This document shows positions 1 through 6,165 of a stretch of DNA of 6,412 bases, piece by piece. The number at the start of each line of letters is the position of its first letter. The first letter of the stretch is position 1. The DNA lies in the NCBI GenBank assembly GCA_958424475.1, contig CATZTY010000063.1, positions 1 to 6,412 of the forward strand, given 5' to 3'. Both the position numbers and the translations under genes were made by a program. Origin of the DNA: an uncultured Collinsella sp. (lineage in GTDB: Bacteria; Actinomycetota; Coriobacteriia; Coriobacteriales; Coriobacteriaceae). Below the pieces are notes generated by a model. The model ran no database searches. It was not told where the DNA came from and saw only the letters and a list, made by a program, of their open reading frames with translations.

Positions 1-1009
1 ACATCATCACGATGATCATGACAAAGCCGATAAGGTCGGTCGGCAAAAACACCGTCCCCAGCATAACGGCGCTGGTGATTGTCGCCGAGACGGGCTCCAC
101 AGTTCCGATGAGACTCGCACGCACCGAGCCGATGTCCTTAACGCCCTGCATATAAAGCATGTAAGCAAAAAACGAGCCGATAACCACGAACACCGCGAGC
201 GCCTCGATGCCGGCAGCGTCGAGCGCCGGCATATGCGCCCAGGGCTGCACGAAGACGCACGAGACCACGCCCGCCGTGAGCATTGCCGAGCCCGTGACGA
301 TGGGGCTGCCGTATTCGGGCAGGATCTTGGCGGGAATCACCGCCATACACGCGGCGCTGACCGCACACATAAGACCTGCTGCCAGGCCAAGCGGCGAGAT
401 ATTCAGGCTGGTGGGGTCGCCGCCGGTGGCGATTAAAAAGGTTCCACCCAGAGCCAGGCCAATGCCGATGACTTCGCGAGTACGCGGCATGCGGCGATCG
501 GTCACGCAGGCGTAGCCCATGATGATAACGAGCTGCAGGCACTGGAGCACCGTCGCGGTTCCGGCATTGGTCAGGCGCACGGCCGAAAGATAGCAAAACT
601 GGTTGAACAGCAGGCCAAAAGCGGTAAAGAGCAGCAGCTGCTTGCGATCAGCGGGCGTCGTCCAAAGCTTGACCAGGCGTGCGCGGTCGCGCGTGACAAC
701 CACAGCCATAAAGAGCAGGCCGGCGAGAATCTGCCGTATGCTCATAAGCCACAGCGTATCGACATGGTAGGTATCGAACAAAAAACTCGCGCTGGTGCCC
801 GAGAAGCCCCAAAACGAACCGCCCACCAGCGTAGCCAAGACGCCCGTGATCATCTTGCGCGTCGAAGCGCTGTTCAGGCGGTCGCGCCATGCGCGACGGG
901 TGCTACGGCTGAGCTCGTCGGTGCCCTCGGGCACATCAATGTTCGATATATCGGTCATCGGCACCGAAGCCCCTGCGCCTTCGACCTGCTCGACACACTC
1001 TTTGCTCAT
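1..1009 (-). CDS. EamA/DMT-family transporter, 3' end cut by window edge
   Basis: This is an integral membrane permease of the drug/metabolite transporter superfamily; the substrate cannot be told from sequence. Reading minus from the ATG at 1009 gives 336 residues with no stop before the edge, so only the last few residues are missing. A hydrophilic N-terminal stretch of about 50 residues rich in Asp, Glu and Arg precedes ten hydrophobic segments (roughly residues 53-72, 86-105, 124-144, 149-169, 177-195, 206-225, 238-255, 267-287, 296-318 and 323 onward). These form two EamA repeats (about 55-195 and 206-336). Family-like motifs include GSFWGFSG at the start of helix 1, TNAGTATVLQ at helix 4, and VRASLIGTVEPVSA before helix 9. 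The start is supported by a GGGGGAG Shine-Dalgarno just upstream. The 289 bases between this start and the tRNA hold no convincing gene and no clear minus-strand promoter. Confidence 0.93.
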   Translation of the reverse strand, partial: MSKECVEQVEGAGASVPMTDISNIDVPEGTDELSRSTRRAWRDRLNSASTRKMITGVLATLVGGSFWGFSGTSASFLFDTYHVDTLWLMSIRQILAGLLFMAVVVTRDRARLVKLWTTPADRKQLLLFTAFGLLFNQFCYLSAVRLTNAGTATVLQCLQLVIIMGYACVTDRRMPRTREVIGIGLALGGTFLIATGGDPTSLNISPLGLAAGLMCAVSAACMAVIPAKILPEYGSPIVTGSAMLTAGVVSCVFVQPWAHMPALDAAGIEALAVFVVIGSFFAYMLYMQGVKDIGSVRASLIGTVEPVSATITSAVMLGTVFLPTDLIGFVMIIVMM

Positions 1010-1240
1010 TCCACTCCCCCGAAACGGCCTGGAAACAATTCGGCTTACCTTACCACGGCGAAGTCACCAGCTGGAGGCTTGTCCGCTTATCGGTAGGACA
1101 ATTCCGCAGGCGTCTTTCCATAGCTCGATACCGCAATGGCCTTGCATTATGCGACAGCCAAATCGCGGCAGCAGGCTCTTTTGAAATGGATGCAACAAAG
1201 CCCCCGAATTCCACAATGTAAGCGATTTTTAAAAATGTTC

Positions 1241-1269
1241 TTGCCACCGAGTTCAGGCTCCGTTATATT
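1241..1269 (+). promoter_or_regulatory. Promoter of the tRNA-Val gene
   Basis: A -35 element TTGCCA (1241-1246) and a -10 element TATATT (1264-1269) are separated by exactly 17 nt. Transcription would start near 1276 and give a leader of about 22 nt before the mature tRNA 5' end. It is one of the best sigma-70-type matches in the window, and it sits directly upstream of a stable RNA gene. Confidence 0.7.
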
Positions 1270-1298
1270 ATCCCTTGCGCGCTTGCGCACCCTTGATC

Positions 1299-1373
1299 GG
1301 GCGTTTAGCTCAGGGGGAGAGCGCTTCCCTGACACGGAAGAGGTCAGAAGTTCAAATCTTCTAACGCCCACCA
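1299..1373 (+). tRNA. tRNA-Val(GAC)
   Basis: A complete cloverleaf can be drawn. The acceptor stem GGGCGTT (1299-1305) pairs with AACGCCC (1363-1369). The D stem GCTC (1308-1311) pairs with GAGC (1319-1322). The anticodon stem CTTCC (1324-1328) pairs with GGAAG (1336-1340) around the loop CTGACAC, placing anticodon GAC at 1331-1333. The variable loop is five bases (1341-1345), and the T stem AGAAG/CTTCT encloses TTCAAAT. The discriminator is A1370 and the CCA end (1371-1373) is encoded in the DNA. Anticodon GAC reads GUC and assigns the tRNA to valine. The gene is monocistronic, with its own promoter and terminator. Confidence 0.97.
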
Positions 1374-1381
1374 AATGTTCG

Positions 1382-1417
1382 CAGCTCAGAGGCTATGTCT
1401 CTGGGCTGTTTTGTTTT
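1382..1417 (+). terminator. Rho-independent terminator after tRNA-Val
   Basis: A ten-base-pair stem CAGCTCAGAG (1382-1391) / CTCTGGGCTG (1399-1408), with one T-G wobble and a 7-nt loop, is followed directly by TTTTGTTTT (1409-1417). It begins nine bases after the tRNA CCA end, which makes the tRNA a single-gene transcript and separates it from the next gene. Confidence 0.9.
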
Positions 1418-1614
1418 ATGTCGCCAAATCCGCTGGCAACTCCAACCGCCCAAGCAACCACCCTGCCCATGCACAAAACCGCGTCAATAGCCACCGAGGC
1501 CGAGGCCAACGCGTCTCGAACCCATCCGAGCCGCAACTCCTCAGCAAAACGCCGCGATGTCTGCGCCCTGCGGTATCCTTGAGCCACTTGCACCTGCAGC
1601 ACCAAGGAGCCGCC

Positions 1615-2301
1615 ATGCGCACCGAGCTCGATGTCCCCTTTTCGCACAAAGAAGAAGCCAAGGCGCTGGGCGCCAAATGGGACCGAACCAAGAAGATCTG
1701 GTATGTACCCAGCGGCGTCAACCCCGAGCCCTTTGCCGAGTGGCTGCCCGGTGTTGACCGATCCGACCCCTCAGCGCCGTATATATATCTAGTACTGGGC
1801 AAGCGCGAGTGCTGGAAGTGTCACAAAGAGACCTCGGTCGCGGCCTTCGGCATTCCCTATCGAACCGATAACGACGAGAGCATCGTCATCGCGCACGCGC
1901 CCAACGAAGCCGGGCACATTGCCATCGACACGGCCAACGCTAACGCACTCGCCATCGTGCCCGCTCTTGGCTGCGTGCCGGGCGAGATCCGCGACTACCT
2001 TCAAAAGCGCTGCGGCTACAAGCCCGTAGGCGCACGAGCCTCCAAAGCCCCGTCGCTCGGCAACACGTGCACCAGTTGCGACGCGCTGCAAGGCAGCCGC
2101 TATCTGTTCGAGGAGCCCTCGTCCCCGTTTGCCCTCACTGCCATCAACAAGCTGCCGGCACTGGAGTTTGTGCGCGTCGAAGTTGCCGGCGTCTTTGGCG
2201 TCCCGGCCACGCGCACCGACTTTGACCAGGCGCTCTTTACCTGGGCACGCGACCATCACGCCGAGTTTCACAGGCAACTCGGTGAGGGGGTTTATTTGTA
2301 G
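1615..2301 (+). CDS. DUF5710 domain protein with two CxxC pairs
   Basis: The product is 228 residues of unknown function, probably cytosolic; no signal peptide or membrane segment is visible. Residues 1-45 match the DUF5710 pattern (LDVPFSHKEEAKALGAKWD, then KIWYVPSG and FAEWLP), a small domain that I recall as often attached to plasmid or mobile-element primase-like and other nucleic-acid proteins. Two CxxC pairs, C66/C69 (CWKC) and C152/C155 (CTSC, followed by DALQG), could bind zinc, although about 80 residues separate them. The reading frame is open upstream to 1375, but the ATG at 1615 is chosen because AAGGAG (1604-1609) lies 5 nt before it and the DUF5710 homology starts there. The roughly 200 bases between the tRNA terminator and this start show no second gene and only a weak possible -10 (TATCCT, 1574-1579). 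The gene converges on the zinc-ribbon gene 37 nt downstream. Confidence 0.88.
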   Translation: MRTELDVPFSHKEEAKALGAKWDRTKKIWYVPSGVNPEPFAEWLPGVDRSDPSAPYIYLVLGKRECWKCHKETSVAAFGIPYRTDNDESIVIAHAPNEAGHIAIDTANANALAIVPALGCVPGEIRDYLQKRCGYKPVGARASKAPSLGNTCTSCDALQGSRYLFEEPSSPFALTAINKLPALEFVRVEVAGVFGVPATRTDFDQALFTWARDHHAEFHRQLGEGVYL

Positions 2302-2338
2302 AGGCAAAAGACACTCACAGCCAACTCCTCTGCATCAC

Positions 2339-2623
2339 CTATCCCTCGTCGCCGGCGTCGTACACGATATCGAGGTCACAAACAGGGCATTTCTCCGGAT
2401 ACACCGGCATATGAACGCCCATACGTTTCCTCACTTCGTCGCTGAGTCTGTCGCGCGCATCGATGAACCAAATGTCGAGACACGGTATTTGCGAGCCGCA
2501 GCAAGGGCAGGTAACGACAAACGACCCGCAATCAACCTCTACGCTCGGAAACATATTATTGTCTATAAGGGCGCACGGCAGTTTTCCGTACTTCCCCATC
2601 GCAATATCGCCTCGCCAGCTCAC
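2339..2623 (-). CDS. Small zinc-ribbon protein (hypothetical)
   Basis: The product is 94 residues if translated from a GTG at 2623. Two knuckles, CPCC (C39 and C42) and CPVC (C79 and C82), enclose about 36 residues and look like one zinc ribbon. The C-terminus is acidic (DLDIVYDAGDEG). No membrane segment or catalytic motif is visible and I do not recognise a named family; nucleic-acid or protein binding is plausible but inferred. The frame is open upstream to 2695. The GTG at 2623 is preferred because AAGGGAG (2629-2635, minus strand) lies 5 nt upstream, whereas ATG codons further upstream and the internal one at residue 9 lack such a site. The gene lies downstream of the HNH gene on the same strand with a 122-nt gap, so it may be read from that promoter or from a weak one of its own. 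Confidence 0.7.
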   Translation of the reverse strand: MSWRGDIAMGKYGKLPCALIDNNMFPSVEVDCGSFVVTCPCCGSQIPCLDIWFIDARDRLSDEVRKRMGVHMPVYPEKCPVCDLDIVYDAGDEG

Positions 2624-2745
2624 GCTCGCTCCCTTCCCGTTATTCAAACCAGGAAGAGCATGCATCAGCAAGTGCGCGCGAGATTGCATCACCACGCGAT
2701 CCGATCAAACAACACGATCGTCAAAGACCGTCAAAGCCAAATACG

Positions 2746-3828
2746 CTAATACGGCAGAAGCCCCGCCTTTTCACGCTTCTTTTCCGAGCGATCGAACTCG
2801 ATGCGATGGGCCTCAAGAAACACCGTATTGGGTCGCCACTGACGCTCATTCGGCTGCCTTAGCGTCGCACCCGCAAAGGAAGCGTAGTCGGTCTTATCCA
2901 GCAGGTACGATCCGCACAGCCGATATTCGCCGCAAACAGGCTCAAACGAAATCAGATGAGCATCGAATAAAGCATGTAAGTCGCGCCGAAGCAGAATGCC
3001 GTTGCTGGCAACCTGCGATTTGGGTCCCGAGTAATTCTCGATATGTGCAGCCTCCAGAGCTTCGCTGACGCCGCAGTCCGACACCGCGCAACGGCCGTCA
3101 TAGGCGGCAACGAGCTGCTTGCGGAACCATTGCTGCCCCAATCGCTCGCGCCTTAACGCATAGCGGACCTTTTCGTCGTCGGTCGCACCCTGTCCGGCAA
3201 ACTCAATATCGACGGGCATGTGCTTCAGATAACTCATATCGGACGCAAAACGAGGGTCCGGTCCGCCTTTATGAACAGGACCGTGCAGAACAAACCATCC
3301 GTTTTCGGGCTCGAACCGCTCAACAAACGCAAGGCCGAGCACCTTATAGCCCACCTCGGTTGCAAATATGACTCCGACTGGAACGCCACATTCCATGCAG
3401 TTGAGCATTTTACGGTTGTAATTCTGGTCTCGAAAACCAACGGTACCCGGCGCTTGAACCGAGTACTTAATGACCCACGTACCATCGTCCAAATAGAGCG
3501 GAGGCACATCGGTGTAGAGGCTCTTTTTAGAGTTATGGACCGAAAGCGCAAAGATCTTATTGGGATCTTGCTTCACCCGATCCTGGCCCGGCCAGAAGAT
3601 CCCTGAATCCCGCGTTACGGGAAAGAAGTCCGAGCCAATTCTCAAACGATACTGATACTGAGGGCTATCTTTCTTGGTGTGGTGCGGAAGGCTGGTCCAA
3701 ACGCCGCCGCGCTGCTCCTCACCCAGAAACCACTCCCATGCCTCAACGTATTCAGAAGGAACGAGACTGCAGGCACGGTCATAGCTTGGCCCATCCATCA
3801 ACGGAACAGCAAGGTCAATGTCGTTCAT
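2746..3828 (-). CDS. HNH endonuclease (HNH_2 type), possible modification-dependent restriction enzyme
   Basis: The product is a predicted metal-dependent nuclease of 360 residues. The C-terminal HNH domain spans about residues 225-298. It has a cysteine pair C247/C252, the AAHIE histidine (H262), an asparagine in SNGILL (N276) and the final histidine in DLHALFD (H285), in the order and spacing of the HNH_2 family. The N-terminal 200 residues lack a second nuclease motif. The block DGTWVIKYS through NYNRKMLNCMECGVPVGVIF to YKVLGLAFVERFE resembles the PUA/SRA-like DNA-reading domains that precede HNH_2 in some McrA-type enzymes; this part is inference. The ATG at 3828 is chosen over an in-frame GTG three codons upstream because TAGGTG (3835-3840, minus) is 6 nt away. 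The gene is less GC-rich by eye than its neighbours, which may indicate transfer. No methyltransferase gene is nearby. Confidence 0.9.
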   Translation of the reverse strand: MNDIDLAVPLMDGPSYDRACSLVPSEYVEAWEWFLGEEQRGGVWTSLPHHTKKDSPQYQYRLRIGSDFFPVTRDSGIFWPGQDRVKQDPNKIFALSVHNSKKSLYTDVPPLYLDDGTWVIKYSVQAPGTVGFRDQNYNRKMLNCMECGVPVGVIFATEVGYKVLGLAFVERFEPENGWFVLHGPVHKGGPDPRFASDMSYLKHMPVDIEFAGQGATDDEKVRYALRRERLGQQWFRKQLVAAYDGRCAVSDCGVSEALEAAHIENYSGPKSQVASNGILLRRDLHALFDAHLISFEPVCGEYRLCGSYLLDKTDYASFAGATLRQPNERQWRPNTVFLEAHRIEFDRSEKKREKAGLLPY

Positions 3829-3842
3829 CGCCAGCACCTACA

Positions 3843-3871
3843 ACCATACGAACGCGAGTCATGCCCCTCAA
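3843..3871 (-). promoter_or_regulatory. Possible promoter of the HNH gene
   Basis: On the minus strand, TTGAGG (3866-3871) and TATGGT (3843-3848) are separated by 17 nt. This would give a very short leader with the Shine-Dalgarno almost at the transcription start. An alternative -10 is TATTAT (3871-3876) with a poor -35. An inverted repeat AATAAT (3870-3875) / ATTATT (3890-3895) surrounds this area and could be a binding site. Confidence 0.3.
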
Positions 3872-3980
3872 TAATATGGCCGAAAGTCAATTATTACGAG
3901 ATCTCATTCCGCGATCGGCGCATCGTTGATGCTCTCGGTTTGCCGCTGGCGCGCTTGTACCCCGCTACACCACTCCCCTG

Positions 3981-3986
3981 TATACT
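3981..3986 (+). promoter_or_regulatory. Probable -10 element of the 163-residue protein gene
   Basis: TATACT (3981-3986) lies 57 nt before the ATG at 4044. The only -35-like hexamer nearby is TTGTAC (3955-3960), 20 nt away, which is longer than ideal, so the -35 is uncertain. The leader contains a small hairpin, ATCCGG (4004-4009) / CCGGAT (4020-4025). Confidence 0.45.
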
Positions 3987-4043
3987 GATGTAGCACGTGT
4001 TTCATCCGGGCTTGTTGGGCCGGATTGTTCATGGGAGGGTCTT

Positions 4044-4535
4044 ATGGCTGCTTCGAATCCGCCTAAGGGGAGCGTTTCTTCTTCGTCCATCAAGCCGGTT
4101 ACGCGCAAGGCCGTGCGCTGCCAGCGCGAGGTCGCTTGGCTTGTCACGCAGGCGGCGGGCAGGCTTGTGGCGACCACTCAGGACGTCAATGCGCCTACAC
4201 CGAGCTTTGTGTTAGCAGCGGCGCTGGATTTTGTGCGCCAATTGGAGCTTGCCGAACAGGATACCAACGGCCACCTCGACTACCAGAATGTTATGGCGCC
4301 CGACCTGCAAACGTTCTGCCACATGGCCAAGTTGCCCGCCGCGCCCAATGCGCTTTCGGACGCAGGCTACATGTTTACGCTTTCGGGCGCGGACCTTATC
4401 CGCGACATCTATGCATACTGCAGCGAGCTCGCCGAGCGCCACGTCTTTGACGCGGCAGAAGTCAAACCGGGATATGTCATCAAGCTGGTTCTTAGGCTGT
4501 TCTTGATGGACGGGTTCGGGGCCATGCCGGTGTAA
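4044..4535 (+). CDS. Hypothetical protein, 163 residues
   Basis: I do not recognise this family. The start is well supported by GGGAGGG (4033-4039) 4 nt upstream and by a good -10 further up. The first 20 residues are Ser/Pro/Lys-rich and probably disordered. From about residue 25 the protein looks mostly helical, with segments around 26-42, 54-72, 84-97, 114-134 and 144-157. It has no transmembrane segment, no signal peptide, and only two scattered cysteines rather than a metal-binding set. The composition (mixed amphipathic helices, acidic linkers) suggests a soluble helical protein. Codon choice is GC-rich at third positions, which supports real coding. It is transcribed divergently from the HNH gene and convergently with the RecG-like gene, so it stands alone as a single-gene unit. 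Confidence 0.82.
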   Translation: MAASNPPKGSVSSSSIKPVTRKAVRCQREVAWLVTQAAGRLVATTQDVNAPTPSFVLAAALDFVRQLELAEQDTNGHLDYQNVMAPDLQTFCHMAKLPAAPNALSDAGYMFTLSGADLIRDIYAYCSELAERHVFDAAEVKPGYVIKLVLRLFLMDGFGAMPV

Positions 4536-4581
4536 GCCGAGTCTTCAGCATCACCGTCGACTGAGCAACAACCGCTTTACC

Positions 4582-4630
4582 TTAGTGGGCGCCAATTGAG
4601 GGTCGATTATTGGGTCGCCTCGTCCACTAA
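4582..4630. repeat. Inverted repeat between convergent genes
   Basis: Perfect 7-nt arms TTAGTGG (4582-4588) and CCACTAA (4624-4630) flank 35 nt in the 100-nt gap between the stop codons of two convergent genes. An inner CCAAT/ATTGG pair could extend folding. There is no T-tract on either side, so a role as terminator is only possible, not shown. Confidence 0.3.
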
Positions 4631-4635
4631 CGCAT

Positions 4636-6102
4636 TTATTCCACGCGCTCTGACAGTCGATACTTGCGGTTGCGGCTCGTCGCCGGCGCCGTGGGCTCAA
4701 GCTCGCCTTGAGCAATGAGCGCGTTGACGCGCGACCTAACCTGGGAAATTGTAAGCCCCGTGCGTTCTGCCAGCTCACGCGTCCCCAGCTCGCCGTAGTG
4801 TTTGAGTGCCGTCACAATTAAGCCCCCGCCATGATCGACCGGCTCGATCTTTGAACGGTAAAGTACGACCTTGAACCGATCGAACCCCGGGCAGAACAGG
4901 GGCTCGGCCAGACCATGCGCGCGCATGGCATCGATCATCATCGGGATGCCCGAGCCATTGCCCTCAGCCGGCGAACCTGCGCCATCCGGCAGCGGGACAA
5001 TCGACATGAGTTTCACGAGCGTCGCGTTACGGCATCGGGAGCTGCCGTCAAACAAGTTCTCGCGAGTCTTTCCCCCGTAAAGGCCGCCAGGATTCGTCAC
5101 CTCGACACGATCGTCAAAGACGTCGACGGCAATCGATTGTCCACAGAACCGATCCCCGTATTCTCGATGGATTACGGCGTTGGCGATTGCCTCGCGCAGA
5201 ACCTCCTCGGGAACCTCCAGCGAGTCGACACGCGAGACGCCTTGGACGGTCGAGATGCGGCGCAGGTTTTTGGCAACAGCTGCGACGGCATCCGAAATCA
5301 TCTCGCCTAGGGTGCCCTCGCAGACTGTGCGGTCCATAAACCTTAGTGGCCCCGCAACTCCCTTTTGAGTTCCCATGTGGACAGCCACATCAATGAAGAG
5401 CTTGGGATAGAACTGCTGAGGGTAAACGCCCGCGGCAAGGAGGCCGGCCTTGGTAACATTGCCCTGGAAGTCGAGGAAATTCAGACGCTCCATCTTTGTC
5501 TTCTTGTCCGCCGCACCGCGCATCGCTCGAGGCGTCAACGAATAGGCACGCTCTATCGTGCGGTCGACCAGCGACTCGTCGAGATCGCCCGCACTCGTGC
5601 CAGGCACCGCATCGCGATCGCTAGGACTCGTCCGTTCATATGACGACAGTGCCAAAACCTCGGTCGACGAAAGCGGAACATCTTTGTCATCGATGCGCTT
5701 GTAGCTGCCGCCCTGGGCGCCCCGCTCTATGACATAGCAGGGCTTGCTCGACGGATCGAGCTCCTCAATCGTAATGACGAGAACGATGACGCCCTGAAGC
5801 TCCACTCGCTCGGTCCTGCGGAGAATGCCGCGGATGGATTTCCCCCGTCTCGGACGAGCGAGGATTTTCGGACGGTCGGATATCGAGAGTGGATATTTGG
5901 ACGGGTTTTGGGGCTTTTGCGGCAAATTCCGTCCAAATATCCACTCTCGTTCGATAGGTATCCGGAAATCCTCGCTCGTCCGTCCGAATATCCACTCTCG
6001 TTTGGCGAGTGTCCAATTTTCCACGCTCGCGCGGCGGTCACGCAGGGCCTTTGCCCAATCCGCCAGCATCGTCTTCAGTTCGCCGCAGTGCCGCGGCTCC
6101 AT
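4636..6102 (-). CDS. RecG-C-terminal-like ATP-binding protein, N-terminus rearranged (truncated AlbA_2, HATPase_c_4, winged helix)
   Basis: A member of the transcription-regulator-like family often annotated as a putative RecG-like helicase or ATP-binding protein. From the ATG at 6102 it has 488 residues. Residues about 88-155 match the second half of an AlbA_2 domain (VIVLVITIEE, KPCYV, GGSYKRIDDKD). HATPase_c_4 follows with the N-box REAIANAVIHREY (303-315), NPGGLYGG (337-344) and EGNGSGIPMMIDAM (380-393). A winged helix (about 424-488, TRELAERTGLTISQVRSRVNAL) ends the protein. The AlbA_2 first half (EFK motif, glycine-rich core) is absent. Residues 24-84 are instead encoded by the repeat cluster, including two 17-residue copies ending in REWIFG. 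The start is uncertain: the ATG at 6102 and one at 6069 both lack a good ribosome site, and the frame stays open into the divergent peptidase gene. The gene may be a 5'-truncated remnant rather than functional. Confidence 0.75.
   Translation of the reverse strand: MEPRHCGELKTMLADWAKALRDRRASVENWTLAKREWIFGRTSEDFRIPIEREWIFGRNLPQKPQNPSKYPLSISDRPKILARPRRGKSIRGILRRTERVELQGVIVLVITIEELDPSSKPCYVIERGAQGGSYKRIDDKDVPLSSTEVLALSSYERTSPSDRDAVPGTSAGDLDESLVDRTIERAYSLTPRAMRGAADKKTKMERLNFLDFQGNVTKAGLLAAGVYPQQFYPKLFIDVAVHMGTQKGVAGPLRFMDRTVCEGTLGEMISDAVAAVAKNLRRISTVQGVSRVDSLEVPEEVLREAIANAVIHREYGDRFCGQSIAVDVFDDRVEVTNPGGLYGGKTRENLFDGSSRCRNATLVKLMSIVPLPDGAGSPAEGNGSGIPMMIDAMRAHGLAEPLFCPGFDRFKVVLYRSKIEPVDHGGGLIVTALKHYGELGTRELAERTGLTISQVRSRVNALIAQGELEPTAPATSRNRKYRLSERVE
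5851..5982. repeat. Large palindromic repeat (54-nt arms, 24-nt loop)
   Basis: The left arm is 5851-5904, the right arm 5929-5982, and the loop 5905-5928. The outer 17 nt of each arm (5851-5867 with 5966-5982) and the inner 21 nt (5884-5904 with 5929-5949) are perfectly complementary. The middle 16 nt is equal in length on both sides but mostly mismatched, so a single strand would fold into two long helices around an internal loop. The core ends in GGATATTTGGACGG. It lies inside the 5' part of the RecG-like reading frame and roughly 190-310 bp upstream of the divergent peptidase gene. It looks like a mobile or repetitive palindromic element; no transposase or target-site duplication is visible. 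Confidence 0.85.
5932..6033. repeat. Tandem 51-bp imperfect direct repeat
   Basis: Copy 1 (5932-5982) and copy 2 (5983-6033) align without gaps. The shared block is nearly identical at the start (AATATCCACTCTCGTT in both apart from one base) and again near the end (CGCTCG). Copy 1 coincides with the right arm of the palindrome, so three related units occur in all: inverted, direct, direct. Each unit contains two related 20-nt submotifs, spaced alternately 29 and 22 nt. The unit is 17 codons, so duplication keeps the reading frame. Confidence 0.75.
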
Positions 6103-6113
6103 ATGGGTATACT
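6085..6113 (+). promoter_or_regulatory. Possible promoter of the M16C peptidase gene
   Basis: A good -10 hexamer TATACT (6108-6113) lies 52 nt before the ATG at 6166. At 17-nt spacing the -35 would be GCAGTG (6085-6090), a poor match, so the promoter may need an activator or be misassigned. Confidence 0.35.
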
Positions 6114-6165
6114 CTCGAGGATTCGACTCGATTCGCCCCCGCTGGGACGTCAAAGGAGACTGCAT

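Noticed and set aside
1299..1373. tRNA-Val as the attachment site of an integrated element.
   Set aside because: No integrase is present and I found no second copy of the tRNA 3' end in the window.
1136..1582. Open frame running across the tRNA gene on the plus strand.
   Set aside because: It overlaps the tRNA and its terminator entirely and its product resembles nothing.
1375..1614. Longer N-terminus for the DUF5710 protein, starting at 1375.
   Set aside because: It would begin inside the tRNA terminator. The extension is low-complexity, and the Shine-Dalgarno and domain start both point to 1615.
1789..2307. 172-residue minus-strand frame opposite the DUF5710 gene.
   Set aside because: It is a shadow of GC-rich coding on the plus strand with no ribosome site or family resemblance.
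2301..2338. AGAGG/CCTCT pair as a terminator between convergent genes.
   Set aside because: The stem is five base pairs with a loop over 20 nt and no T-tract.
5932..6033. CRISPR-like array.
   Set aside because: Submotifs alternate at 29 and 22 nt, are degenerate, include an inverted copy, and have no unique spacers or cas genes.
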